Assembly (NCBI RefSeq): GCF_003385845.1
Contig: NZ_QRDJ01000007.1
Coordinates: 890,474 to 954,473, forward strand
From: Kushneria indalinina DSM 14324
GTDB lineage: Bacteria; Pseudomonadota; Gammaproteobacteria; Pseudomonadales; Halomonadaceae
DNA: 64,000 bases
Reading direction: 5' to 3'
Shown: positions 54,093-63,830 of the stretch, piece after piece
Layout: every line of letters starts with the position of its first letter
Numbering within the stretch: the first letter of the stretch is position 1
The notes under the pieces: model-generated
What the model saw: the letters and a program-made list of their open reading frames with translations, nothing else
Databases searched by the model: none
What the model was told of the DNA's origin: nothing
Program-made: the position numbers and the translations under genes

Positions 54093-56020
54093 TCGTAGGA
54101 ACGGCAGGCCATGTAGATCATGGCAAGACAGCCCTGATTCACTCTCTGACCGGCATCAGTACCGATCGTCTGCAGGAAGAGCAGGCACGCGGCCTGACCA
54201 TTGAGGCCGGCTATGCCTATCCCGAACTGGTTGACGAGTTCGAACTGGGCTTTATCGATGTGCCCGGGCACGAAAAGTTTATCCACAACATGCTCTCGGG
54301 CGTGGCGGGCATTGATACCATGCTGCTGGTGGTAGCCGCCGATGATGGCGTCATGCCCCAGACCCGGGAGCACATGCAGATACTGCGTCTTTTGGGCATC
54401 GGTCGCGGTGTGGTGGCGTTGACCAAGTGTGATCTGGTCGAGCGGCAGCGGCTTGTCGAGGTGCGTGAGCAGATTCAGTTCCTGCTGGCAGGCTCGCCAC
54501 TGGCAGACTCGCGCATCTTTGAAGTGTCCAGCCGTACCGGTGAAGGTATTGCCGAACTGAAGGACGAGCTCTGGCAACGGGCGCAGGCCAGCGATATTGA
54601 GGTAGCTCAGGGCAACTTTCGTATGGCCGTGGATCGCGCCTTCACCAAGACCGGCTCGGGGCTGGTGGTCACGGGCACGGTTGTGGCCGGCGACATCTCG
54701 GTCGGCGACAGCGTCAGACTGTTTCCCTCAAGTCGCGATGCGCGCGTCAGAGGGCTTCGTCGCCAGGGGCGGGTGGCAGAACATGCTCGTCAGGGTGACA
54801 GGCTTGCCCTGAACCTGGCAGGTCCCGGCGTTGATCGGGAAACCGTTCAGCGCGGTGACTGGGTGGTGGCCCAGGCACTCCCTACACCGTCGCTGACGCG
54901 CGTGGATATTGCGCTTGAGCTTCTCGAGGATGCACCGCCCTTGAGTCACTGGTCGGGTGTGCATCTGCATCTGGGCGCGTCGCATGTCACCGGGCGCATT
55001 TCCCTGCTGGAGGGGCAGCAGCTACTGCCCGGCCAGCGTATGCTGGCCCAGATGATACTGGAGACGCCATTACACGCCTGCATGGGGGATCGGGTCATTG
55101 TCCGTGATCATGGTGCGCGCCATACCATTGGCGGTGCCGTCGTGCTTGATGGTGCCCCGCCGCGTCGTGGACAGCGCTCGCCGGCACGACTTCAATGGCT
55201 CGAAAGCTGTCGGCAGGCGGTCATGGACAGCTCCAATGACATGCCTCTGGCCGAGCCGCTCAGGGTGGCCCTGACGCTGCGCCAGGACGGTCCGGACGTT
55301 TATGGCCTGGCGCGAAACTTCAATCGCACCCCGGCCTCGCTGGCCAGGGAATTCGAGGCTCTCGGCGCCCGGGTCATCAGTGCCGGGCAGGACATGCGGG
55401 CCTTTTCACCACAGGCGCTGGAGTCGCTGCGGGCACGGATTCTCGAGGTGGTCACCGACAACCACGAGCGTGAGCCGGCCATGCTGGGTACCGAGCGTGA
55501 GCGTCTGCGTCGTCAGGTGATGCCGGGGCTGCCCAGTGCCCTGTTTCGTCAGATCGTTCAGCCGCTGATGACAGCGGGGACGTTGAAACAGCAGGGGCCC
55601 TTTCTGTCACTGCCGGAGCATCAGGCGGCGCTTTCGGCCGAGGATGAAAGGCTCTGGCAGCAGATAGAGCCGCACCTTTCCGCAGCGCCCTTTGACCCGC
55701 CGAGAGTGCGTGATCTGGCCGGTCTGGAAAATATCGAAGAGGCGCAGGTGCGCCAGATGTTAACCTCCGCCGCTCGTCTGGGGCGTGTCTATCATGTGCG
55801 CCGGGACCATTTTTTCCTGGCCCGGTCAGTGCATGACATGGCCGACATGATTCAGCAGCTTGAGGCACAGCAGGGGGCTGCGCATGTGGCAAGCTTTCGG
55901 GATCAGCTGGGTGTCGGGCGCAAGCTGGCTGTTCTGATCCTCGAATTTTTTGATCGAATCGGCTATACACGGCGGGTACGCGATGATCATATCGTGCGTC
56001 GGGCCGACATGTGGCATTAA
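54089..56020 (+). CDS. selB: Selenocysteine-specific elongation factor
   Basis: 643 residues from ATG 54089 inside the selA stop. GTPase motifs: GHVDHGKTALIHSLTG, DVPGHEKFIHNML and TKCD. Two beta-barrel domains follow, then C-terminal winged helices (about 400-643) that bind SECIS RNA; FRDQLGVGRKLAVLILEFFDRIGYTRR is typical of the last one. It delivers Sec-tRNA to the ribosome at the fdnG UGA. selC follows 51 bp after its stop. Confidence 0.97.
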   Translation: MIVGTAGHVDHGKTALIHSLTGISTDRLQEEQARGLTIEAGYAYPELVDEFELGFIDVPGHEKFIHNMLSGVAGIDTMLLVVAADDGVMPQTREHMQILRLLGIGRGVVALTKCDLVERQRLVEVREQIQFLLAGSPLADSRIFEVSSRTGEGIAELKDELWQRAQASDIEVAQGNFRMAVDRAFTKTGSGLVVTGTVVAGDISVGDSVRLFPSSRDARVRGLRRQGRVAEHARQGDRLALNLAGPGVDRETVQRGDWVVAQALPTPSLTRVDIALELLEDAPPLSHWSGVHLHLGASHVTGRISLLEGQQLLPGQRMLAQMILETPLHACMGDRVIVRDHGARHTIGGAVVLDGAPPRRGQRSPARLQWLESCRQAVMDSSNDMPLAEPLRVALTLRQDGPDVYGLARNFNRTPASLAREFEALGARVISAGQDMRAFSPQALESLRARILEVVTDNHEREPAMLGTERERLRRQVMPGLPSALFRQIVQPLMTAGTLKQQGPFLSLPEHQAALSAEDERLWQQIEPHLSAAPFDPPRVRDLAGLENIEEAQVRQMLTSAARLGRVYHVRRDHFFLARSVHDMADMIQQLEAQQGAAHVASFRDQLGVGRKLAVLILEFFDRIGYTRRVRDDHIVRRADMWH

Positions 56021-56071
56021 TTAGGCTATCATGCGGCCACGTTGTAACACCTGCTGAAATCGTCTGGTTGC

Positions 56072-56167
56072 GGAAAGGCTTCGTTCCCCGGTGGGGCGCT
56101 CGGGCTTCAAACCCGAGAGGGGCTGCCAGCAGTCCCTGGTGGGTTCGACTCCCACGCCTTTCCGCCA
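56072..56167 (+). tRNA. selC: tRNA-Sec (anticodon TCA)
   Basis: 96 bases including an encoded CCA. An 8-bp acceptor stem (GGAAAGGC with GCCTTTCC), anticodon arm CTCGGG-CTTCAAA-CCCGAG with anticodon TCA, a long variable arm, and GGTTCGACTCC in the T arm. The long acceptor and variable arms are specific to tRNA-Sec. It completes the block fdn-fdhE-selA-selB-selC. Confidence 0.97.
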
Positions 56168-56185
56168 TTTCAGTCCAGTGTCAAT

Positions 56186-56201
56186 GCAGGGATTTCCCTG
56201 C
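56186..56201 (+). terminator. Possible selC terminator hairpin
   Basis: GCAGGGA (56186-56192) and TCCCTGC (56195-56201) form a tight hairpin just after selC. The downstream sequence is pyrimidine-rich but has no proper T-run, so the call is weak. Confidence 0.4.
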
Positions 56202-56413
56202 CGTCTGATCTCCTTTCAAATACCCCTCCCGCGTTTGATCATGAATCCTGCTTGATAAGACCCCCCGAATCTTTCATTTGGTTTGATCCATTGGCGTCGT
56301 CACAATACACGGCATCAATCGATGATTGACCGCTGCCGGCCATCGGCAGGCCAGAGGTGCTAAGTGCTTTGGTTCGGTCAACGGCGTGACTTGTCAAAAG
56401 GATCTTTAGACCC

Positions 56414-57271
56414 ATGAGTGACCCTCGTTCACCCGACATCAGCTTCGAGTTCTTTCCGCCGCGTACCGACGCGGGCCGTGACCGGCTGCCGGAGGTCTAT
56501 ACCCGCCTGGCTGAACTCAATCCGCGCTTTTTTTCGGTAACCTTTGGCGCCGGGGGGACAACGCGTGATTTCACCTTTGATGCGGTTAAAAGCATGTCAC
56601 GTGATACCGGCATCTGTACGGCGCCGCATCTCTCCTGCGTGGCCAGCGACAAGGACGATCTTCGCAGGCTCCTGAGGCAATATCGCGAGCATGGCATCAA
56701 GCGAATCGTGGCCCTCCGTGGTGACATGCCTTCGGGCATGCTGGGGGTCGGGGAGTTTCGCTACGCGCGCAATCTTGTCGACTTCATTCGTGAAGAGACC
56801 GGAGATCATTTTGATCTGACCGTGGCGGCCTATCCCGAGTGCCACCCACAGGCGAGCAGCTTCGAGCGTGATATCGATCATTTTGCCGACAAGGTGCGTG
56901 CCGGCGCTGACATGGCCATCACGCAGTATTTCTTCAATCCGGACGCCTACCATCATTTCGTGGATCGGGTTCGCGCCCGCGGCGTGGATGTGCCGATCAT
57001 CCCGGGCATCATGCCGATTACCAACTACACCAAGCTTGCTCGCTTTTCCGAAATGTGTGGTGCCGAGATTCCGCGCTGGGTGCGTCGACAACTTGAAGCC
57101 TACGGCGATGACAGTGAGAGCATTCGGGCCTTTGGCCATGACGTAGTGACACGCCTTTGTCAGCAACTGCTGGATCAGGGCGCGCCGGGGCTGCACTTTT
57201 ACACGCTTAACCAGGCAGAGACCTGTACGAATATCGTGACTGATCTCTCGCTTGATAAGATTGGCCATTGA
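56414..57271 (+). CDS. metF: Methylenetetrahydrofolate reductase
   Basis: 285 residues. Motifs: SFEFFPPRTDAGRD with the catalytic Glu, FFSVTFGAGGTTRDFT, RIVALRGDMPSG, GADMAITQYFFNPDAY and PIIPGIMPITNYTKLARFSEMCGAEIP. It makes 5-methyl-THF for methionine synthesis and belongs with metK and ahcY to the methyl cycle. No riboswitch was recognised before it. Confidence 0.96.
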   Translation: MSDPRSPDISFEFFPPRTDAGRDRLPEVYTRLAELNPRFFSVTFGAGGTTRDFTFDAVKSMSRDTGICTAPHLSCVASDKDDLRRLLRQYREHGIKRIVALRGDMPSGMLGVGEFRYARNLVDFIREETGDHFDLTVAAYPECHPQASSFERDIDHFADKVRAGADMAITQYFFNPDAYHHFVDRVRARGVDVPIIPGIMPITNYTKLARFSEMCGAEIPRWVRRQLEAYGDDSESIRAFGHDVVTRLCQQLLDQGAPGLHFYTLNQAETCTNIVTDLSLDKIGH

Positions 57272-57346
57272 TTGGTGGCGTTCGGATAGACGAACTAGTC
57301 TTGTGGGTACGGTAATTGTTAATGAGCCGCATCGAGAGGACTTCCA

Positions 57347-57874
57347 ATGAAAAGACTGTTTCTGGCTTCAGCACTGCTGGCACTGAGTCCACTGGCCATG
57401 GCCGACACCACTGTAGAGCTGCACAAGGCAACGGATGAGGGCGTTGGTGACTCCGTGGGGACCGTAACCTTCGAGGATACCGATTACGGGCTTCTGGCCA
57501 CGCCCGATATTTCCGGTCTGCCGGGTTTTGGCATGCATGGTTTTCATCTGCACACCAACCCCAGCTGTGATCCCTCCACCGACGATGGTGAAGTGACCCC
57601 GGCCGGCGCCGCCGGTGGCCACTTTGATCCGGAAGAGACAGGTGCGCACGCCGGCCCCTATGTCGAGGACAGCCATCTGGGCGACATGCCGCTGGTGGTC
57701 GCGGACAATGATGGCAACATCAGAACGCCGGTGCTGGCACCTCGCCTGAAAGAGAGTGATCTCGCCGGTCACGCCGTTATCATTCATGAAGGCGGCGACA
57801 CCTATAATGAGCCCCCGCATCTGGGCGGCGGCGGTGGACGCTGGGCCTGCGGCGTGATCGAAGGCGCCCGCTGA
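57347..57874 (+). CDS. sodC: Periplasmic Cu-Zn superoxide dismutase
   Basis: 175 residues with a signal peptide (MKRLFLASALLALSPLAMA). Metal ligands lie in GMHGFHLHTNPSC, GGHFDPEETGAHAGPY, HLGDMP and GHAVIIHEGGDTYNE; the disulfide Cys in NPSCDP and WACGVIE are present. It removes superoxide in the periplasm. Single gene with its own terminator. Confidence 0.94.
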   Translation: MKRLFLASALLALSPLAMADTTVELHKATDEGVGDSVGTVTFEDTDYGLLATPDISGLPGFGMHGFHLHTNPSCDPSTDDGEVTPAGAAGGHFDPEETGAHAGPYVEDSHLGDMPLVVADNDGNIRTPVLAPRLKESDLAGHAVIIHEGGDTYNEPPHLGGGGGRWACGVIEGAR

Positions 57875-57899
57875 GTCAGGACAGCTGATCGTTCGTTAA

Positions 57900-57933
57900 A
57901 AGGCCCTGCCGGGATAACCGGCAGGGCCTTTTT
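57900..57933. terminator. sodC terminator (bidirectional with yheV)
   Basis: A perfect 13-bp stem (57900-57912 with 57918-57930), GATAA loop and TTTTT. The stem core is like that after pgk. Confidence 0.88.
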
Positions 57934-57956
57934 GTGGCTGTTGTATCGTCCGGTTT

Positions 57957-58208
57957 CTAGTGCTTGCCGGGGTCGATGATCCTGACGGGCTGGAAATCTT
58001 CGCTCTCCTCGGCCGGCTGGCTTTTGGAGACGCGCGTCTCCAGCGCGTCATGCGCCTCTTCGGTCATGGGTAACTGCTCGAAAAAGTCGCAGCTGACACA
58101 TTCCCGATAGCGGGTGCCATTGCTTTCCCAGCTACGGATACGGTCCATGGCACTGCAGCGCGGGCAGATGGCGCCGGCAATAAAGCGTTTGGGTGTTGAC
58201 TGGCTCAT
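57957..58208 (-). CDS. yheV: YheV-family (DUF2387) metal-ribbon protein
   Basis: 83 residues from ATG 58208 with AGGAG upstream. Two Cys pairs, ICPRCSAMD and ECVSCDFFEQ, form a zinc-ribbon pattern, and FIAGAICPRC at the start is typical of YheV. Function unknown. It follows prlC by about 50 bp on the same strand, a pairing seen in other gammaproteobacteria. Confidence 0.85.
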   Translation of the reverse strand: MSQSTPKRFIAGAICPRCSAMDRIRSWESNGTRYRECVSCDFFEQLPMTEEAHDALETRVSKSQPAEESEDFQPVRIIDPGKH

Positions 58209-58255
58209 CAAATCTCCTGACCGGCAGGGATGATCTGCCGGTCGTGATACAGGGA

Positions 58256-60298
58256 TCAGGTGGTTTGAACAATGCCGCTGTGACGCAGCAGCGGTTCGAT
58301 GCTGGGTTCACGTCCACGAAACTCCTCAAACAGGACCGCGGCATCGCGAGCGCCGCCCTGTTCCAGGATGCTGGTGCGAAAGCGCATGCCGGTGGTCTGA
58401 TCGAAAACGCCGGCCTCTTCAAAGGCCGACCAGGCATCTGCCGAAAGCACTTCGGCCCACTTGTAGCTGTAGTAGCCGGCCGCGTAGCCACCGGCAAAGA
58501 TATGACTGAAGCCGTGCTGGAAGCGGTTGAACTCGACTCTGGGCACCACCGAGACCTGCTGACGAACGCTGTCCAGCAGGGACTGAATGTCCCCGGCATC
58601 AGGCGTCTGGTGTTCACGGTGCAGACGCAGATCAAACAGCGAGAACTCGAGCTGACGCACCATGGTCATGGCGGACTGGAAGTTGCGGGCCGCCTGCAGG
58701 CGCTCCAGCAGGTCATCCGGCAGGGGCTCACCGGTATCGACATGCGAGGCGATCAGATCAAGGCCTTCGCGTACCCAGCAGTAGTTTTCCATGAACTGGC
58801 TGGGCAGCTCGACGGCGTCCCATGCCACACCATTGATGCCGGAAATGTCCGCCACCTGCTGGCGGGTCAGCATGTGATGCAGGCCGTGGCCGAACTCGTG
58901 GAACAGCGTCAGAACTTCATCGTGGGTCAGAAGGGCCGGTCGATCGCCCACTGGTCGGGTGAAGTTGCAGGTCAGGTAGGCGACCGGCAGCTGAATGTCG
59001 CCATCGCCACGAACGCGTCTGACACGACATTCATCCATCCATGCGCCCCCGCGCTTGCTTTCCCGGGCATAGAGATCGAGATAGAACCCGGCGATGACGT
59101 CGTCACCTTCCAGAATATCGAAAAAGCGTACATCGCTGTGCCAGCGCGGGGCCTGGGTGTTTTCGCGAAAGCTGACGTTAAAGAGTTTGCCGATGACCCG
59201 AAAAAGCCCGTCAACCGCGCCGGGCGCAGGAAAGTAGGGGCGCAATTCTTCCTGTGAAATGGCGTAGCGCGCTTCGCGCAGCTTTTCGCTGGCATAGCCG
59301 GTATCCCAGGGGGCCAGAGTCTCGATGCCCAGCTCATCGCGGGCGAAGTCGCTGAGATTGCGAAATTCTTTCGTGGCCTGCGGGACCGCGCGCTCAGCCA
59401 GGTCATGAAGAAAGTCGAGCACCTGATCCGGACTGTCGGCCATCTTGGTGGCCATCGAGTAGTCGGCGTAGGTGTCAAAGCCGGCCAGTGAAGCGATCTC
59501 CTGGCGCAGCGTTACGATCTCGGCCATGACCTCCGAGTTGTCGAATTCGCCGGCACCGGGACCCTGATCGGAGGCCCGGGTGACGAAGGCGGTATACACC
59601 TCTTCGCGCAGGGCGCGATCGTCGGCATGGCTCATGATCGGAAAAAAGCTCGGGAAGTCGAGCGTGATGCGATAGCCCTCGACGCCCTTGGCCTCGGCAT
59701 TGGCGGCCAGAGTCTCCAGCGCACTCTGCGGCAGACCGCCCAGACGCTTGCGCGGGACATCCAGGTGCCAGGCCTGGGTGGCATCGAGCACGTTATTGGA
59801 GAAGGTGTTGGAAAGCGTTGATAGCCTTGCCTGGATTTCGCCGAATCGGGCTTTCTTTTCAGCGGGCAGATCGACCCCTGCCAGGCGGAAATCGCGCAGG
59901 GTATTGTCGATCGACTTGCGCTGACCCTGATCCAGCTGCGCGTATTCATCGCTGTCGGCCAGTGTCTGGAAGGCCTTGAAAAGCCCTTCATGCTGACCCA
60001 GCCAGGTGCCATAGGCCGAGAGCTTTGGCAGACAGGCCTGATAGGCCTCGCGCAGTGCCGGTGAATTCATGGTGGCATTGAGATGCGAAACCGGCGACCA
60101 GGCCTGGGAGAGCTGGTCATTGATGGCTTCAAGCGGTGCGGCCAGCCCCTGCCAAGTGTAGTCGCCTTTCTCGACCAGCGTTTCAATGGCGGCCCGGTTA
60201 CGCGCGAGCAGATCGTCCACGGCCGGCTCGATGATATCGGGCGTGATGGCCTCGAACGGAGGAAGCGCATGGGATTCGAGCAGGGGATTGGTAGACAT
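58256..60298 (-). CDS. prlC: Oligopeptidase A
   Basis: 680 residues, M3 metallopeptidase. The zinc site is LFHEFGHGLHHML with the downstream Glu about 25 residues on, and MENYCWVREGL and GYAAGYYSYKWAEVLSADAWSAF are family-typical. It degrades cytosolic peptides, including cleaved signal peptides. First gene of a prlC-yheV pair. Confidence 0.96.
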   Translation of the reverse strand: MSTNPLLESHALPPFEAITPDIIEPAVDDLLARNRAAIETLVEKGDYTWQGLAAPLEAINDQLSQAWSPVSHLNATMNSPALREAYQACLPKLSAYGTWLGQHEGLFKAFQTLADSDEYAQLDQGQRKSIDNTLRDFRLAGVDLPAEKKARFGEIQARLSTLSNTFSNNVLDATQAWHLDVPRKRLGGLPQSALETLAANAEAKGVEGYRITLDFPSFFPIMSHADDRALREEVYTAFVTRASDQGPGAGEFDNSEVMAEIVTLRQEIASLAGFDTYADYSMATKMADSPDQVLDFLHDLAERAVPQATKEFRNLSDFARDELGIETLAPWDTGYASEKLREARYAISQEELRPYFPAPGAVDGLFRVIGKLFNVSFRENTQAPRWHSDVRFFDILEGDDVIAGFYLDLYARESKRGGAWMDECRVRRVRGDGDIQLPVAYLTCNFTRPVGDRPALLTHDEVLTLFHEFGHGLHHMLTRQQVADISGINGVAWDAVELPSQFMENYCWVREGLDLIASHVDTGEPLPDDLLERLQAARNFQSAMTMVRQLEFSLFDLRLHREHQTPDAGDIQSLLDSVRQQVSVVPRVEFNRFQHGFSHIFAGGYAAGYYSYKWAEVLSADAWSAFEEAGVFDQTTGMRFRTSILEQGGARDAAVLFEEFRGREPSIEPLLRHSGIVQTT

Positions 60299-60428
60299 GG
60301 AGCGACCTCGCGGTTGGCGAAAGATATACTGCTGACAATGAGGGTGTCGGGTGCCGGTTTCAATGCAGGCGCGCGGCAGCGTGAGTTGATTCAGTGCGCA
60401 TCATGGCGCGATGGAAGGGATGCAGGAC

Positions 60429-61769
60429 ATGTCCGAAGTGGTAGAGCGCTGGGGGTCGCGCCGTGCGTTCATTATAGCGGTGACGGGTGCGGCAGTGGGT
60501 CTGGGCAATATCTGGCGCTTTCCCTGGATGGTGGGTGAAAACGGAGGGTCGGTCTTTCTTCTGCTGTATGTGGCCTTTGTGCTGCTGCTGGGGTTGCCGG
60601 TCATGGTGGCTGAAATCCTGATTGGGCGGGCAGGACGGCGCACGCCCATGCAGGCCCTGACCTTTCTGGCCTGCGAGGCGGGTGGCAGCCGGCACTGGCG
60701 GCTTCTGGGACTGCTGGGGGGGATCACGCTTTTTCTGATTCTCTCCTTCTATGCGGTCGTGTCGGGCTGGTCACTGGAATATCTGGTCGATGCGTTCAGC
60801 GGCGATTTCGCCTCCCGCTCGCCCGAGGAGATCGGTGCCGCCTTTGATGCCTTTCTGGCAAGCCCCGGGCGGGTCATCTTCAACCAGACCCTTTTCATGG
60901 TGCTGACGATGGCCGTAGTGGCCTTCGGGGTGGGCAGTGGTCTTGAGCGACTCAATAATCTCCTGATGCCGCTTTTGTACCTGCTGCTTCTGGTATTGGT
61001 CGGCTATGCGGCCACCACCACAGGGTTCGGTACGGCGCTGAACTGGCTTTTCTGGCCTGACCCCAGGGCCATTTCCTTCATGGTGGTGCTCAATGCCATG
61101 GGGCATGCCTTCTTTACCCTGGCCGTGGGCGCCGGCGCGCTGATGGCTTACGGCGCTTATATGCCGGAAGGCCAGAGCGTGCCCCGCGCCGTGGTCACCG
61201 TCGCACTGCTGGATATTCTGGTGGCGCTGCTGGCGGGCGTTGCCATCTTCTCGATCGTTTTCTCCCAGGGCATGGATCCGGCCTCCGGCCCGGGGCTCAT
61301 GTTCGTGACCCTGCCGGTAGCCTTTTCACAGTTGCCTGGTGGCACCCTGTGGCTGGGCAGTTTCTTTGTCCTGCTGTTGATTGCGACCTGGACATCGTCC
61401 ATCAATCTTGCCGAGCCAATGGTGGCCATGCTGCACTCCGCCGGGCTGCACCGTGTCACGTCAGCGCTGCTGATCGGCATCGGCGTCTGGCTGGTCGGCA
61501 TTCCTTCGGCACTGTCCTTTTCATGGCTCTCTGAGGTGCAGCCGATCAGTGACATGACCTTCTTTGATCTGGCTACCACCGTGCCTACCGATATCCTGTT
61601 GCCCATCGGCGGGCTGCTGATTGCCTTCTTTGCGGTCTGGGTGATGGATGCGCAGCGAGCAGTACAGGCGCTGGGAAGCAATGAACGTTTCTTTATCCTC
61701 TGGCGTCAGGTCACGCGCTGGGTCGCCATTCCACTGCTGATACTGGTATTGATGGGCGCCATGTTCTGA
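60429..61769 (+). CDS. Sodium-dependent transporter of the NSS family
   Basis: 446 residues from ATG 60429 (GAAGGG upstream); ATG 60411 and 60420 are in frame. About 11 hydrophobic helices. The NSS signature WGSRRAFIIAVTGAAVGLGNIWRFPWMVGENGGSVFLLLY holds the Na+ and substrate sites in helix 1, and ATWTSSINLAEPMVAML is in helix 8. It imports an amino acid or similar solute with Na+; substrate unknown. Divergent from prlC. Confidence 0.9.
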   Translation: MSEVVERWGSRRAFIIAVTGAAVGLGNIWRFPWMVGENGGSVFLLLYVAFVLLLGLPVMVAEILIGRAGRRTPMQALTFLACEAGGSRHWRLLGLLGGITLFLILSFYAVVSGWSLEYLVDAFSGDFASRSPEEIGAAFDAFLASPGRVIFNQTLFMVLTMAVVAFGVGSGLERLNNLLMPLLYLLLLVLVGYAATTTGFGTALNWLFWPDPRAISFMVVLNAMGHAFFTLAVGAGALMAYGAYMPEGQSVPRAVVTVALLDILVALLAGVAIFSIVFSQGMDPASGPGLMFVTLPVAFSQLPGGTLWLGSFFVLLLIATWTSSINLAEPMVAMLHSAGLHRVTSALLIGIGVWLVGIPSALSFSWLSEVQPISDMTFFDLATTVPTDILLPIGGLLIAFFAVWVMDAQRAVQALGSNERFFILWRQVTRWVAIPLLILVLMGAMF

Positions 61770-61853
61770 AATGATATTCGGGGCCGCCCTGATGGTTGAT
61801 ACCACGAAAGGGGCGGTCATTTTTAACAGGTTCAACAAGGCGAGGGCACAGGC

Positions 61854-62393
61854 ATGAGCATTCGAAGCTTCAGAGGGGTATCACCGACGCTGGGTGAGCG
61901 TGTCTTCATCGATGAGACGGCTGTGGTGCTGGGTGACGTCACGCTGGGGGATGATACCTCGGTCTGGCCGACGGCCGTGATTCGTGGCGACATGCACCAT
62001 ATCCGCATCGGCGCCCGGACCAGTATTCAGGATGGCTCGGTACTTCATATCACGCATGCCAGTGATTACAGCCCCGGGGGGTATCCGCTGACCATTGGTG
62101 ATGATGTCACCGTCGGGCATCGCGCCATTTTGCATGGTTGCACCATTGCCTCGAAGGTGTTGATTGGCATGAATGCCACAGTACTGGATGGCGCCGTGGT
62201 GGAAAGCGAGGTGCTGGTGGCCGCAGGCGCCGTGGTACCGCCGGGCAAGCATCTTGAAAGCGGCTATGTCTATGGCGGTAACCCGGTACGCCAGCTGCGT
62301 CCGCTCAAGGAGTCCGAATATCGCTTCTTTGAGTACTCGGCGGGCAATTATGTGTCACTCAAGGATGAGTTTCTGGCCCAGTCAGAGGAATGA
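61854..62393 (+). CDS. Gamma-class carbonic anhydrase-like protein (YrdA family)
   Basis: 179 residues of left-handed beta-helix repeats. Metal-ligand His residues appear in HHIRIGART, GDDVTVGHRAILHGC, and conserved Arg and Gln in RGDMHHIRIG and SIQDGSVLH. C-terminal helix EYRFFEYSAGNYVSLKDEF. Many YrdA-type proteins bind zinc with low or no carbonic anhydrase activity. Ribosome site weak (GAGGGCACAGGC). Confidence 0.9.
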   Translation: MSIRSFRGVSPTLGERVFIDETAVVLGDVTLGDDTSVWPTAVIRGDMHHIRIGARTSIQDGSVLHITHASDYSPGGYPLTIGDDVTVGHRAILHGCTIASKVLIGMNATVLDGAVVESEVLVAAGAVVPPGKHLESGYVYGGNPVRQLRPLKESEYRFFEYSAGNYVSLKDEFLAQSEE

Positions 62394-62475
62394 ACTCGTT
62401 CTGATGTGACGCTAGATCATTGTTGTTATTGATAAAATTGCGCCATAATATGGATTTATATCCAGTATTTGAGTT

Positions 62476-63147
62476 ATGGCCAATTTTACAACGCATTTTT
62501 CGGTGGCTGCCGCAGGCGGTGCTCTGGTAGGTGGACTGGGCTGGCAGGCCGGCCTGTGGCCCTTCGTCGATGTTTTTCCGGTCGCAGGGCTGGTCGCGCT
62601 GGGCGGTGTGGTTCCGGATATCGATGCCGATCAGTCCCGCGCCGTGCGCCTGATTTTTACATTGATGGCCATGCTTGCCGTGATCGGCTGTGTCTCGGCC
62701 CTGCAGCCCTTTCTATCCCTGGCAGAGCTGAGTGGCGTGGGCGTCGGTGCCTATCTCTTCGTACGCTATCCCATGAGCACGCTTTTCAAGCGCTTTTCCG
62801 TTCACCGGGGCATTTGGCATTCTCTGCTGGCGGCGGTGCTGGCAGCTCTGGTTGTTGCAGCCGTGAGCTATCACCTGTTCGTACAGACGGCCATACAGTC
62901 ATGGATCTTTGCCGGGGCCATGTTGATCGGCGTCCTCATCCATCTTCTACTTGATGAAATCTACAGCATCGATATTGAAGGGCGTCGCCTGAAGCGCTCC
63001 TTTGGTACCGCCTTCAAGCTCTATGACTACGGTACGCCACAGACGGCGCTACTCATGGGAGTCGTAATGCTGTCGATGACGCCCTGGTTGCCGCCTTATA
63101 TGGCTCTGCAGGATATCGGTAACCGGGTCTGGGCACTCTGGAGTTAA
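62476..63147 (+). CDS. YdjM-like membrane-bound metal-dependent hydrolase
   Basis: 223 residues with about 5-6 hydrophobic helices. The family pattern is seen: NFTTHFSVAAAGGAL, GGVVPDIDADQS (Asp ligands), VHRGIWHSLLAA (His ligands) and IHLLLDEIYSIDIEG. YdjM in E. coli is a LexA-controlled inner-membrane protein; function unknown. It precedes a HAD gene by 23 bp. Confidence 0.85.
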   Translation: MANFTTHFSVAAAGGALVGGLGWQAGLWPFVDVFPVAGLVALGGVVPDIDADQSRAVRLIFTLMAMLAVIGCVSALQPFLSLAELSGVGVGAYLFVRYPMSTLFKRFSVHRGIWHSLLAAVLAALVVAAVSYHLFVQTAIQSWIFAGAMLIGVLIHLLLDEIYSIDIEGRRLKRSFGTAFKLYDYGTPQTALLMGVVMLSMTPWLPPYMALQDIGNRVWALWS

Positions 63148-63170
63148 CCCCCTGCCTGAGAGGGAGGAAG

Positions 63171-63779
63171 ATGATGCCGCGTGAGGTACTTCTGTTTGAT
63201 GTTGGCGGTGTACTGGCTGACTGGGATGGCATAACCCCGCTTGTAGAACTGACCGGCGGACGCCTGAGCAGGGAGGAAGCCCGCCGGTTCTGGCTGGAGT
63301 TTGCCCCGCTTGATCCTTTTGAAACCGGGAAGGCTTCTTCCAGTGGTTTTCTTGAGGCAGCCGTTGAAGCGCTCTCACTGGATATGTCGTCCGAGGCGTT
63401 CGCTCAGCATTACGCAGGCTGGGTCACCGGGCTCTATCCCGGTACGCAGGAGTTGCTGGAACGAATTGATCCGCGTTTTTACATGGCAATTCTCAGCAAC
63501 AACAACGCCCTTCACTGGCCGGTCATTCAGCGTACCGGTCTGGAAGTACACTTTGACGCCGTCTTTCTGTCTCATGAGATCGGCTATCGCAAGCCTGATC
63601 CGCGTGCCTGGCAATACGTGCTGGAGACTCTGGAGTGCTCGGCGTCACAGGTTGTCTTTCTTGATGACAACCCGGAGTGCGTTGATGCCGCTCGCGCGCT
63701 GGGGGTTCGCTCACATCTGGTCAAGGGCAGGGAGGCCCTTGAGGCATGTCTGGAAGAGGAGGGCTATCTGCTGTCCTGA
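63171..63779 (+). CDS. HAD-family hydrolase (subfamily IA, YihX-like)
   Basis: 202 residues; GGGAGGAAG precedes the start. HAD motifs: LLFDVGGVLADWDG (nucleophile Asp), ILSNNNALHW (motif II), the Lys in YRKPDPRAWQ (motif III) and FLDDNPECVDAA (motif IV). It should be a phosphatase for sugar phosphates or nucleotides; substrate unknown. Probably cotranscribed with the YdjM-like gene. Confidence 0.9.
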   Translation: MMPREVLLFDVGGVLADWDGITPLVELTGGRLSREEARRFWLEFAPLDPFETGKASSSGFLEAAVEALSLDMSSEAFAQHYAGWVTGLYPGTQELLERIDPRFYMAILSNNNALHWPVIQRTGLEVHFDAVFLSHEIGYRKPDPRAWQYVLETLECSASQVVFLDDNPECVDAARALGVRSHLVKGREALEACLEEEGYLLS

Positions 63780-63830
63780 CCTTCATCCACGCCCATGTGA
63801 CAGAAAAATGAAACTTTTTGGCGAAAGGGG

